Shown: in pieces, positions 42,609 to 51,485 of the stretch
Layout of the letters: each line of letters opens with the position of its first letter
Numbering within the stretch: the first letter of the stretch is position 1
NCBI RefSeq assembly: GCF_002899675.1
Contig: NZ_PKUU01000004.1
Location: forward strand, 1-64,000
Source: Clostridium sp. chh4-2
GTDB taxonomy: Bacteria; Bacillota; Clostridia; Lachnospirales; Lachnospiraceae
Direction of reading: 5' to 3'
DNA: 64,000 nt
Program-made: the position numbers and the translations under genes
Notes under the pieces: generated by a model
Told to the model about the DNA's origin: nothing
Seen by the model: only the letters and a program-made list of their open reading frames with translations
The model's database searches: none

Positions 42609-43745
42609 CTAAAATATATTTCCCGCCACATACCTTACGCAGTAACTCTCCGCAGGGTCCGGCATATCCATCTTTCCGATCATCCGGTCAATTACCGGCG
42701 CCGGAACTGTTCTGGCACGAATCTTATTTCTCTGCAAAAGCTGCTCATAGGGAGCTTCTATATAGAGAATTGTCACTCTGGCTCCATATCCTTCGAACAG
42801 ACTGCATAGCTTCCTTCTGGTATCTGAGATGATGTTGGTAGCATTCCAGACAAAAGGCTGTTTTTTTCTCAAATATGCTTTTGCCCGTTCCCTGGCTTCC
42901 GCCGCCACGGCTGCCGATCCGTCTTCCGGCCCAATCCCCCATTCCTCCCTGATCTCATCCAGTGAAATCACGGGAAGCTCCGATAAATGCTCCTCTATAA
43001 ACGTATCTTTTCCCGCCAGGGGCAGGCCGGACATCAGATAAACGGGAAATTCCGTTTCATCATACAGGCAGTCCCTTGGCCAAACCCGGGCGCCCTGATA
43101 AAAACGCAGTCTGGTATACGCATTTGCAAATGCCGGTTTCTTCTCATAACAGTTCAATTCCCGGCAGTATTCCTTAAAATAATCCACGGACGAAAGCATT
43201 TGTTCCGAATCCCCGCAGATCCGTCCCAGAATATCCGCCTTTGCCAGCAGATACAACAGAGGAAACCGGACGCATTCTCTTGCACGCATCAGGAACACAT
43301 CCACCGGTTCTTTTTCCATAAACAGACAGGGCAGCCCATGATAGCGGATCAGCCAGGCGATCTCTTCCCGTTCCTGAAAGCTGATCTCAAAAACGGCCTC
43401 ATATTCCTTATAGCAAAGCTCCCGGAACATTTTAGCGCCGGTCACCGCATGTTTTGGGGATATCACCTGCCCATCTTCTTCCTTCGTACACCTCACCTTT
43501 CCTATATCATGGAAAAATGCGGCCATACTTAAAATCCCCTTTTCATCTTCATCCAATAAGTCCCACTCCGGAAGTTTTTTTATCTCCTCTAAGACCTGCT
43601 TCGTGTGATTCCACACATCCCCCTCCCCGTGGTAAACAGGGTTCTGAGGAATCCGTTTCATCCGTTCTTCCAGCTTAAATTCCGCTTCAAGAGCCGCGGT
43701 ATCATAATGAACGTCTGCCAGAAAACTCATAAGTTTCTGCTTCAT
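42609..43745 (-). CDS. HD-Pnk: HD phosphohydrolase / polynucleotide kinase
   Basis: A 378-residue fusion. The N-terminal HD domain (about 25-200) has WNHT, FFHDIGK (His-Asp metal pair) and IRYHG. The C-terminal P-loop kinase (about 240-375) has the Walker A GLPLAGKDT and the segments ISLDEIR and VWNATN. The same order occurs in the HD-Pnk RNA end-healing enzyme of Runella, where HD removes 2',3'-cyclic or 3'-phosphates and the kinase phosphorylates 5'-OH ends. It lies 3 bases after an RNA ligase gene, so heal-and-seal RNA repair is the likely role. Activity here is inferred. Confidence 0.87.
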   Translation of the reverse strand: MKQKLMSFLADVHYDTAALEAEFKLEERMKRIPQNPVYHGEGDVWNHTKQVLEEIKKLPEWDLLDEDEKGILSMAAFFHDIGKVRCTKEEDGQVISPKHAVTGAKMFRELCYKEYEAVFEISFQEREEIAWLIRYHGLPCLFMEKEPVDVFLMRARECVRFPLLYLLAKADILGRICGDSEQMLSSVDYFKEYCRELNCYEKKPAFANAYTRLRFYQGARVWPRDCLYDETEFPVYLMSGLPLAGKDTFIEEHLSELPVISLDEIREEWGIGPEDGSAAVAAEARERAKAYLRKKQPFVWNATNIISDTRRKLCSLFEGYGARVTILYIEAPYEQLLQRNKIRARTVPAPVIDRMIGKMDMPDPAESYCVRYVAGNIF

Positions 43746-43748
43746 GAT

Positions 43749-44546
43749 CTACACCTCCCTGGCAAACAGATCCGTTCCCGGTTTTAAGCGGTTGGGGATC
43801 AGAGGCCGGTCGAGCCAATGGGTTTCCGTATCCAGAATCGTGTTTAAAAAGGAACTGCGGACGTATTTTAACCGGTCCACAACGTAATCTCCTTCTTCCA
43901 CTTTAATATAAATTCCTTCCATCAGGTCGGTCCCGTCCGTCTGCTGCTTTGCCAGCTCAAAGGACAGTCCCTGATCCCGGCACTGCTTCTCCAGCACATC
44001 TAAAAATCCGGCGGATTTAAAATGGGATTTTCCAAGATAGGAAGCCAGCTCTTTTAAACTGTCCGTTTTTCCTTCAAACAAAACCAGCACAGACACAATA
44101 AACGGATATCCGCTCAGCAATTCCCTCCGTTTCTTCGTGCTTAAAAAAGCATTTTTCTCCCTGTCAAATAGATCGAACTCCATAAAATAATGGGTCAGCT
44201 CATCATAATATACCGTATGCTTGGCATACAGCCATTCTCCATACATGATATATCTGGTTCCTAGCAGCCGGTAAAGTTCATTCCTAAAACAGTTGGCCCA
44301 CATCTTAAACAGATCAAACTGCCTCTCCCCATATCCTCCGTTTAAGTAATGGCCTCTGCTCTGCAGCATCAGTTTTCCGCCCTCACCAAAACTGATGCCG
44401 CAGTTAGCGCCGTCCACCTTTTCTTCCAGCACTACAAACCGCCCTTTTATCTCCTCAAAGGGCACATTTTTTAAATCTTCATCCCCGGCCTGTATTCTCG
44501 ATCCCTCAATGTGCCGGGTTCTTGGGTATTTTAATATTGTTTCCAT
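43749..44546 (-). CDS. ATP-dependent RNA ligase (T4 Rnl-like)
   Basis: A 265-residue nucleotidyltransferase of the RNA ligase family. Motif I KVDGAN gives the adenylated lysine K43. Motif III is near RYIMYGEWLYAKH, IIIa near YFMEFDLFD, IV at EGIYIKVEEG and V at DRLKYVR. It should join 3'-OH and 5'-PO4 RNA ends. It is first in the operon with HD-Pnk, which prepares such ends. The leader at 44571-44778 is strongly structured. The start has GAGG 8 bases upstream. Confidence 0.9.
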   Translation of the reverse strand: METILKYPRTRHIEGSRIQAGDEDLKNVPFEEIKGRFVVLEEKVDGANCGISFGEGGKLMLQSRGHYLNGGYGERQFDLFKMWANCFRNELYRLLGTRYIMYGEWLYAKHTVYYDELTHYFMEFDLFDREKNAFLSTKKRRELLSGYPFIVSVLVLFEGKTDSLKELASYLGKSHFKSAGFLDVLEKQCRDQGLSFELAKQQTDGTDLMEGIYIKVEEGDYVVDRLKYVRSSFLNTILDTETHWLDRPLIPNRLKPGTDLFAREV

Positions 44547-44570
44547 ATAATCAGCCTCATTTCTTTACGG

Positions 44571-44778
44571 CTGATACGATGCGGCCGGAATCTCCCATAG
44601 ATACAAAAAGGCTGCAGAAACAAACGTCCCGCAGCCTATCTCCCAGTAAGCCCCATGCCGGATCGTATCAGAGTTTTTAGGTAACAAAAATAAACAGGAT
44701 ATTATGGATTCCCTGTTCCATCTTTGCCTGAAACTCTGATACGATTACATGGTTCTCACCCTTTCCTGAATATTGTCT
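44571..44778 (-). ncRNA. structured leader of the RNA-repair operon
   Basis: TATAAT at 44790-44785 with a weak TGACAA further up starts the transcript near 44778. Segment A (44676-44662, CTGATACGAT within) can pair with A' upstream (44745-44731; 15 perfect pairs, plus an extra CCATG/CATGG helix) or with A'' downstream (44580-44571; 10 pairs, plus CCGG). Between A and A'' lies an intrinsic terminator (GGCTGC/GCAGCC then TTTTT, 44636-44605). The leader could be a regulatory switch or an RNA acted on by the operon's own enzymes. It matches no class I know. Confidence 0.65.
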
Positions 44779-44840
44779 TTTCCCATTATATTACGGTCAA
44801 ACAGTTACATTGTCACTATAACACCACACCCCAGTAAAAG

Positions 44841-45719
44841 TCAATCCGCTTTCCAAAGCAATTTATTATCTGAAAAATCCACATCCAGCTTCCCTTTATC
44901 TTTCATCCATGAAAGATAGGAACGCAGGGTGCTTCCAACCAGCACATACTGCTCAAAATTCATGGCCAGCCCGTATGTATCAAACAGCTGTTTCATAATG
45001 TCCTCAAAGCAGGAAGGCGTTTTGCAGATTTCTAAAATCTTTTCCTCGATCTCCAGAATCTTTTCCCTGTTGTGCTCAAGCAATGTTTTAAGATCCGTAT
45101 CCGCTGCCGCATGGGCGGGTACAAACAGACCGGCTTCCATTTTCCCAACCATATCCAGGGTTTCCAGGTACTTTTCCACATCGTAGATAAAGGATACCTG
45201 GTATTTTTCCAAGGTCTCCAGGCTGCTCAGGCAGTCGGCCAGGAATACGGTATTATCGGGAGTCCTGATGCCGATCATCTGGAAAAAATGTCCCGGCAAA
45301 GGGATCACTTCCAATTCCTTCGGGAAGCTCTCATCCGACACATCCACCGCTTCGCTTTCATCCGCCAGCAGGAATTTGTGTCTTAAATCCCGGCAGGGAT
45401 ATCCGCCGTATAAAAAGGCCGGCTCCATCAAGGGATAATTTACAAACGGCAGCTCCATTCCTGACGTAAATATCTTACACCCGGTCTGCTTTTGCAGATA
45501 GCGGTTGCCCCCGATGTGGTCTGCATTGGAATGGGTATTGATAATTCCCTTCAGATTCCAGCCGTTAGCATTTAAAATTTTTAAAATCTTCTTTCCCGCG
45601 TCTTTATCGCCGCCGCTGTCAATCAAATACGCCTCCGAATTTTCCCTGACATAAATACCGGCCTTTGCAGGGCTGTTTATATAGTAGCTCTGCGGCCCCG
45701 CCTGCACTAATTCATACAT
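44841..45719 (-). CDS. metallo-beta-lactamase-fold hydrolase
   Basis: A 292-residue MBL-fold protein with the metal motif HSNADHIGG, a downstream His in PLPGHFFQ, an Asp in FLADCLS and a late His in VPAHAA. The C-terminal part is helical, possibly a winged helix. It is probably a hydrolase of thioester or phosphodiester bonds; the substrate is unknown. The start is ATG 45719 behind GGAGGAG; a GTG at 45734 would include the binding site. Confidence 0.85.
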   Translation of the reverse strand: MYELVQAGPQSYYINSPAKAGIYVRENSEAYLIDSGGDKDAGKKILKILNANGWNLKGIINTHSNADHIGGNRYLQKQTGCKIFTSGMELPFVNYPLMEPAFLYGGYPCRDLRHKFLLADESEAVDVSDESFPKELEVIPLPGHFFQMIGIRTPDNTVFLADCLSSLETLEKYQVSFIYDVEKYLETLDMVGKMEAGLFVPAHAAADTDLKTLLEHNREKILEIEEKILEICKTPSCFEDIMKQLFDTYGLAMNFEQYVLVGSTLRSYLSWMKDKGKLDVDFSDNKLLWKAD

Positions 45720-45951
45720 TCCGATCTCCTCCACTCTCCGGGTTCTGCCGCCCTACTGTCCGGGCCGCAGCCAAATATTGAATTAATTATACCATATTCG
45801 GTGAAAAATGGGCATTTTTCCTCCATTCATGAAGAAAGTTTCTTTTACAATCCAACGCTGCGTGATATAATAAGAACATATTTTGCTTAATTATGATATC
45901 GATCTGAATACGTGGTCATAAGAAGCTGACAAAGCATACAAAGGAGTAGAA

Positions 45952-48900
45952 ATGAAAAAAGTACTAATACAAGACACCGGCAATTCAAACCAGGAATCTC
46001 TTGCTGCGGTTTTGAACGGTCACTATGATTTAATGGTCTTAAACCAGGACAAACTGCGGGTATACCTGCGGAATTCTCCCAATGAGATTGCAGCCGTAGT
46101 CCTGGATTTCCACAGCCCTAATCATAACCCAAGAATCCTTCCAGCCTTAAATTCCGATTCCAGGCTTTCCCATATCGCGGTTGCAGCAGATGTCGGATCG
46201 GGGGAAAAACAGTTTGAACAGAATGCATTACAAGCCGGTATCACTACACTGATACGATCTCCTTATGATGCCGATATCATCTCCCTTCAGATTGATCATG
46301 CCATAGAACAGGCGTCCAAACAGGGACAGTTTCTGCATCAATATGAACAGACGAAACAGCGCTTTGATGCCGCACTCTCCAGTGTGGACTGTGGATTTAT
46401 CGTGCTCCGGTTCACGCCGGACGGGTCCGTAAAACTGGATTATCTGAACGATTTTATGTACCATATGCTTGGTCCCTCCGTTCATGAACTCCTACATCTG
46501 GCCTCTGAAAATGTATTTGCAATAATCCATCCAGATGACCGGGAACCGATTAAACGATGCCTTATGAACGCCCAGGATAATGACAGCGTCACCTTTTTGG
46601 AACTCTGCCGGATCGGTTTGGACGCTCCATACATATGGGTGCAGTTAAAAGGCCATACAGAAAAAAATGAACTGGGTGAAACCATCTTCTACTGCGCCTG
46701 TTCTGATATTACAGAAGAAAAGAACGAACAGGAAAAAATACATTTCAGGGACGCCGCAGTTGATATCGCCGCGGAACAGACAGGGATTGTATTCTGGACC
46801 CTGGATCTTCAGGCCCAGACGGTGATCTATGACAATACGGTACAAACCATTTACCGGGATAAGGGGCGCATTCACCGGTGGCATAATAAAAATCTGGTCC
46901 ATCCGGAAGACTTAACTGAGGCTATCTCCTATTTTGATCGGATTTTTTCCGGATATCCGGCTCCTCCAATTGAAATACGGTTAAAGGACGAGAACACGGG
47001 CGAATATTACTGGCAGAAGATCACTCATACCCTTCTGCCGGATGAAAACGGCAGCATTATAAAAGCGATTGGCTCCTCCATCGACATCACGGAACGGAAA
47101 CGGCTGGAAGAGGCGTTTAATGAACAGATGTCCTTCCGGAATATTGTAGAGCAGAATGTGGCCAGTTACTGCCGGATGAATCTGAGCCAAAACCGTCTGG
47201 GGCCCGGTATAGCGCCGCACAAAGATATGGATTATCTTTTTACCTTCAATACGGTAGACGAATTTTTCAATTCCGTGTATCCGTTCATCCCGGATACTTT
47301 GCAGAAGCAATCCTATCAGACTCTTTTTTCACGAACCAATATGATAGAAAGTTTTCTGGCCGGAAAACATCACCTGCAGTTAGAGCATAAATCCATCGTA
47401 AACAACGGCCTGACCGAATGGGTGGAAACCCATGCAAATATTATGAAAAACCCGAAAACGGGGGATATCGAGGCTCTTTTGTATACCTTTGATACCGACA
47501 ACCGGAAGGTAACCCAGCTTTTATTTGACAAAGTGGTCAATTCTGAATATGACTATCTTTCCACTGTCGATATTCCCAATGACCGCTATAAGATGTACAG
47601 CCATAATCCTCACGCCACATCCATTCCGGACGCCTTCGGTTCCTACCGTAAAATCTATACGGATATAGCCGAAACCCAGATCAGTAAAAGCACAAAAGAC
47701 GATTATCTCTATCATCTGGACCCGGTGAACATCCTGAATGAACTGGAAACTTCGGATCAGTTCTCTTTCAATTTCGAGACCATCGAAGGGGACGGCAGCA
47801 TCCGCACACGGAAAATGCAGCTCTCCTATCTGGACCGGAATGCCAAGATTCTATGCGTAACCCGGAGGGACATTACGGATATTCTGGCGGAGGAACAGAG
47901 AAAGACGGAAATCCTGAAAGACGCCTTAGACGCCGCCAGACAGGCCAGCACGGCCAAGTCGGACTTTTTGTCCCGCATGAGCCATGAAATCCGTACTCCA
48001 ATGAACGCCATCATCGGCATGACCACCATCGCGTCGCAGTGCATTGGGGATGATAAACAGGTTTCCGACTGCTTAGCTAAAATCGGGATTTCCTCCCGCT
48101 TCCTTCTGACGCTCATCAATGACATTCTGGATATGAGCCGGATTGAAAGCGGAAAAGTGCTTCTTAAAAATGAAAAGATACCTTTTGAGGAATTTATAAA
48201 CGGAGTCAACTCCATCTGCTATACCCAGGCCCAGGCGAAGGATATCGACTATGAAAGCATTGTGGATGCCCATTTAGACGATTATTATATCGGCGACGCC
48301 ATGAAACTTCAGCAGATCCTGATCAACATCCTGTCAAACGCAGTCAAATTCACCCCTCCCGGCGGCAGCGTCAACTTCCGGGTTCGGGAAAAGAAGCGGA
48401 TGAAGGAAAATGCGGTGCTGGAATTCGTTATCAATGATACCGGCTGCGGAATGAGCGATGATTTCATCCCAAAACTGTATGAACCCTTTGCCCAGGAACA
48501 TGCGGGCGGCATCAATGTCTATGCAGGAACCGGCCTGGGCATGGCGATCTGCAAGAATTTTGTGGATCTTATGGACGGCCAGATCCAGGTGCGCAGCATG
48601 CTGGGAATCGGAACGGAATTCGTCGTGAACGTCAAACTCGGAATCACCAATGAATCCAAATTAAAGCGCGCTTCCAAACAGCCGTATAATTTCTCCAACC
48701 TGACCTCTCTCGTTGTGGACGACGATGTAGCCGTCTGCGAACAGGCGGTTATCACCCTCCATGAGATCGGAATCAAAGCGGACTGGGTGGACAGCGGACG
48801 CCACGCCATCGAACTGGTTCAGAAAAAATGGGAAGCCAAACAGTATTTTGACCTGATATTAATCGACTGGAAGATGCCGGAACTGGACGGAATTGAAACC

Positions 48901-49500
48901 GCCCGCAGAATCCGCAGCATCGTGGGACCGGATGTGACCATTATCATTATCACGGCTTATGACTGGGGTTCCATTGAACAGGAAGCGAAAAAGGCCGGAG
49001 TCAACATGCTGGTCAGCAAACCTCTGTTTAAATCTTCACTTGTATCCGCATTCCAGAAAGCGTTTGATTTAAAAGAAGAGGCGGCGGCCGTAGCGGAACA
49101 GATCTTCGATTTTACCGGAAAACGTGTTCTTTTGGCGGAAGACCATCCGATGAATGCGGAAATCGCCACATTTCTGCTGGAAGACAAAGGTATGCAGGTT
49201 GAGCACGCGGAAAACGGCATAAAGGCTGTGGAGATGTTCACGTTGTCCGCGCCGGGATATTATGATGCGATTTTAATGGATATCCGCATGCCGTATATGG
49301 ACGGACTTCAGGCCACGGTAAGCATCCGCCATCTGGATAAGAAGGATGCCAAAACCATTCCAATTATCGCCATGACAGCCGATGCATTTGAAGAGGATGT
49401 AACAAAAGCAAAACAGGCGGGCATGAACGCCCACCTGGCAAAACCGATCGATCCAAAAGACTTATTCACCACTCTGTATCATTATCTTTTCGAGCAATAA
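45952..49500 (+). CDS. PAS-containing hybrid histidine kinase, two receivers
   Basis: A 1182-residue soluble hybrid kinase. A degenerate receiver-like N-terminus (about 1-125) is followed by several PAS-type sensor regions (about 130-640). HisKA has phospho-His 678 in SHEIRTPMN, and HATPase_c lies at about 790-905. Two C-terminal receivers have phospho-Asp 972 (LILIDWKMPELDG) and 1110 (AILMDIRMPYMDG). No HPt domain is present, so phosphotransfer must end on a separate protein. No membrane segment is evident. It stands alone, with AAAGGAGTAG before the start. Neighbouring c-di-GMP genes are possible partners but this is unproven. Confidence 0.9.
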   Translation: MKKVLIQDTGNSNQESLAAVLNGHYDLMVLNQDKLRVYLRNSPNEIAAVVLDFHSPNHNPRILPALNSDSRLSHIAVAADVGSGEKQFEQNALQAGITTLIRSPYDADIISLQIDHAIEQASKQGQFLHQYEQTKQRFDAALSSVDCGFIVLRFTPDGSVKLDYLNDFMYHMLGPSVHELLHLASENVFAIIHPDDREPIKRCLMNAQDNDSVTFLELCRIGLDAPYIWVQLKGHTEKNELGETIFYCACSDITEEKNEQEKIHFRDAAVDIAAEQTGIVFWTLDLQAQTVIYDNTVQTIYRDKGRIHRWHNKNLVHPEDLTEAISYFDRIFSGYPAPPIEIRLKDENTGEYYWQKITHTLLPDENGSIIKAIGSSIDITERKRLEEAFNEQMSFRNIVEQNVASYCRMNLSQNRLGPGIAPHKDMDYLFTFNTVDEFFNSVYPFIPDTLQKQSYQTLFSRTNMIESFLAGKHHLQLEHKSIVNNGLTEWVETHANIMKNPKTGDIEALLYTFDTDNRKVTQLLFDKVVNSEYDYLSTVDIPNDRYKMYSHNPHATSIPDAFGSYRKIYTDIAETQISKSTKDDYLYHLDPVNILNELETSDQFSFNFETIEGDGSIRTRKMQLSYLDRNAKILCVTRRDITDILAEEQRKTEILKDALDAARQASTAKSDFLSRMSHEIRTPMNAIIGMTTIASQCIGDDKQVSDCLAKIGISSRFLLTLINDILDMSRIESGKVLLKNEKIPFEEFINGVNSICYTQAQAKDIDYESIVDAHLDDYYIGDAMKLQQILINILSNAVKFTPPGGSVNFRVREKKRMKENAVLEFVINDTGCGMSDDFIPKLYEPFAQEHAGGINVYAGTGLGMAICKNFVDLMDGQIQVRSMLGIGTEFVVNVKLGITNESKLKRASKQPYNFSNLTSLVVDDDVAVCEQAVITLHEIGIKADWVDSGRHAIELVQKKWEAKQYFDLILIDWKMPELDGIETARRIRSIVGPDVTIIIITAYDWGSIEQEAKKAGVNMLVSKPLFKSSLVSAFQKAFDLKEEAAAVAEQIFDFTGKRVLLAEDHPMNAEIATFLLEDKGMQVEHAENGIKAVEMFTLSAPGYYDAILMDIRMPYMDGLQATVSIRHLDKKDAKTIPIIAMTADAFEEDVTKAKQAGMNAHLAKPIDPKDLFTTLYHYLFEQ

Positions 49501-49521
49501 ATTTGAGGTTTTAAAGTAAAA

Positions 49522-49551
49522 CGTGAAGGCATTTTGAAAAATGCCTTCACG
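49522..49551. terminator. hairpin terminator after the hybrid kinase
   Basis: CGTGAAGGCATTTT pairs with AAAATGCCTTCACG. It lies between the convergent kinase and S9 peptidase genes. Its right arm and flank resemble 450-466. Confidence 0.75.
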
Positions 49552-49575
49552 GTCTATGTAAAATTTTCTATTCCA

Positions 49576-51483
49576 TCATTTCAAATACTGTTCAAACCAC
49601 TCCAAAATCTCCTTCATCCTGCGCACCCGGTTAATAGGACGTCCGGCTCTGGAAAGTTCGTGGTCTTCTCCGTGAAAGATGCAGATCTTTGTGTCACAGC
49701 CCGCACTTTTCAGGGCGGAAAACATGGTGAGGCCTTCGCTCATCCAGCATACATGATCGTTGTCAGAATGGATAAACAAGGTGGGCGTCGTACAGTTCTT
49801 AGCGTATTGAAGAGGGGAAGAATCCCATAAAACCTGATAATTCTCTCCGGCCGTCGTCCCGTGTTTATCAATGCTGAGCCACCAGCCCCGTATGGCCGTA
49901 TATTCAAAGGTAATCCAGTTGGAAATCGACCGTTGGCTTACGGCTGCGGCGAAACGGTTTGTCTGGGTGATAATCCAGTTTGTCATATAGCCGCCGTAGC
50001 TTCCGCCTGTCACTCCAATGCGTTTTTGATCTATCTCCGGATAGTTGTAAAGCGCTCCGTCCAGCCAGTCCATCAGGCTCTTATAATCCCAATCCCCGTA
50101 TTTAGCCGTAATATTCCGGAAATCAAATCCTCTGCCGTCGCTTCCTCTCGGATTGCAGAAAAGCACAAAGTAGCCATTTGATGCCCATAATTCCTGTTCA
50201 TAGTGGAATACATTGGAAAAGATGGTTTGGGGGCCGCCGTGGATATGCAGGATCGCCGGATAAGTTTTTCCCGGCTCATAGCCGGCCGGTTTTAAAACCC
50301 AGCCGTGAACCTGATAGCCGTCTGAGGTCTTTACCTCCTGGTAAATGGGCGTTGAAAGCTCAAACTGCTCGTTCAGTCCGTCGTTGAAATGGGTGATCTG
50401 CTTTCCGTTCTCATAGAGTTCGGCCAGATTCTCCCCATACATTGCACACACCACTTCACGTTCTGCCGATTTATCAAAGGAAAGGATCAGGCCCGGCCGC
50501 GTATTTTCTTCTATCCAGTTTCCGGCCGCATCGATGCTGTATAAACCGATGCTGTCAACCTGATTGGACAAAAGATAGAGGCGGCTGCCGGAGCATTTAT
50601 AGTTCTGCCCTCCGCCCATTTTAGCATCGGTTGTGCCGTTTCCCCCGCCTATATTATATTCATATTTTTTTATCAGGCGGAAGCTTTCGCCTTTAGAAGA
50701 AATCATGTAAAAATTGTTGTCCCAGCGCTCAATCCCGATGGGAGAGCTTTCATTTCCCATGAACATTACTTCATCGCCAAATGGAGCGCAGCCGAATATA
50801 TACATGGTATTCTGGGGAATCAGCTCTGTGACTTCGCCGGAAGCCACGTCGCAGACGGATAAACTGTACATCCTGGTCGGCGTGGTATCATATTCCATTC
50901 CCAGATATGCCAGTTTCCCATCCGCATAAAGATACTTAACCACTTCAAACCAGGGGCCGGTAATGGGTTGGCACTCGTCTGTCACGCTGTCATACAGATA
51001 AAGCCGGTTTCGGACTCCGCTGGTATAACCGGCTCCAAATTCTCCCCAAAACGGCACTTCGGTAAGGGTTGTCACTGTGCCGCTGTCCGGTTCCTTTGAT
51101 TGGGAAATTCCATTATCGTACTTGCCCAGCACCGCATATTTGCCGTCCTGCAAAGCTGTGATCTGCTTGGCAGGAAATGGCAGCTGGCCTGCTTTCCTGC
51201 ATATTCCATCCTTAACGGAAAGGCGGTAAATGAAATTTCCTCCTGCTGCTGAAAGAAACAGAATATCGCCTTCCGGCGTCCATGTATAGCTGCTGACCGC
51301 GCTGTTGTCCGTAAGTTTCCTGCTCTCTCCGTTTTCATAGAGGTATAAATCGCTGTTATAACCGTTTTTCTCCGGATCGGCCTTTTTCACGAGGAACGCT
51401 AAAAGGCTCCCGTCCTCAGAAAGCTTCGGATCGCTGAGACAGTTGAATTGATAAAATGTTTTTGATGTTAGTTTTTCCTTCAC
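49576..51483 (-). CDS. S9-family prolyl oligopeptidase-like peptidase
   Basis: A 635-residue serine peptidase. A WD40/beta-propeller-like N-terminal part (about 1-370) is followed by the alpha/beta hydrolase (about 390-635) with the nucleophile Ser in GGSYGG, the Asp in SDNDHVC and the His in GEDHELS. It resembles acylaminoacyl peptidases and should act on small peptides in the cytoplasm, as no signal peptide is visible. The GTG start lies 2 bases after the URO-D stop. It is third in the YfcC / URO-D / S9 row. Confidence 0.9.
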   Translation of the reverse strand: MKEKLTSKTFYQFNCLSDPKLSEDGSLLAFLVKKADPEKNGYNSDLYLYENGESRKLTDNSAVSSYTWTPEGDILFLSAAGGNFIYRLSVKDGICRKAGQLPFPAKQITALQDGKYAVLGKYDNGISQSKEPDSGTVTTLTEVPFWGEFGAGYTSGVRNRLYLYDSVTDECQPITGPWFEVVKYLYADGKLAYLGMEYDTTPTRMYSLSVCDVASGEVTELIPQNTMYIFGCAPFGDEVMFMGNESSPIGIERWDNNFYMISSKGESFRLIKKYEYNIGGGNGTTDAKMGGGQNYKCSGSRLYLLSNQVDSIGLYSIDAAGNWIEENTRPGLILSFDKSAEREVVCAMYGENLAELYENGKQITHFNDGLNEQFELSTPIYQEVKTSDGYQVHGWVLKPAGYEPGKTYPAILHIHGGPQTIFSNVFHYEQELWASNGYFVLFCNPRGSDGRGFDFRNITAKYGDWDYKSLMDWLDGALYNYPEIDQKRIGVTGGSYGGYMTNWIITQTNRFAAAVSQRSISNWITFEYTAIRGWWLSIDKHGTTAGENYQVLWDSSPLQYAKNCTTPTLFIHSDNDHVCWMSEGLTMFSALKSAGCDTKICIFHGEDHELSRAGRPINRVRRMKEILEWFEQYLK

Positions 51484-51485
51484 CG

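Noticed and set aside
44571-44778. T-box or guanidine riboswitch in front of the RNA ligase
   Set aside because: The conserved GGTGGNACC box and the known guanidine-I core are absent.
48073-49241. Minus-strand open frames over the hybrid kinase
   Set aside because: Shadow frames of a conserved kinase/receiver gene, without start signals.
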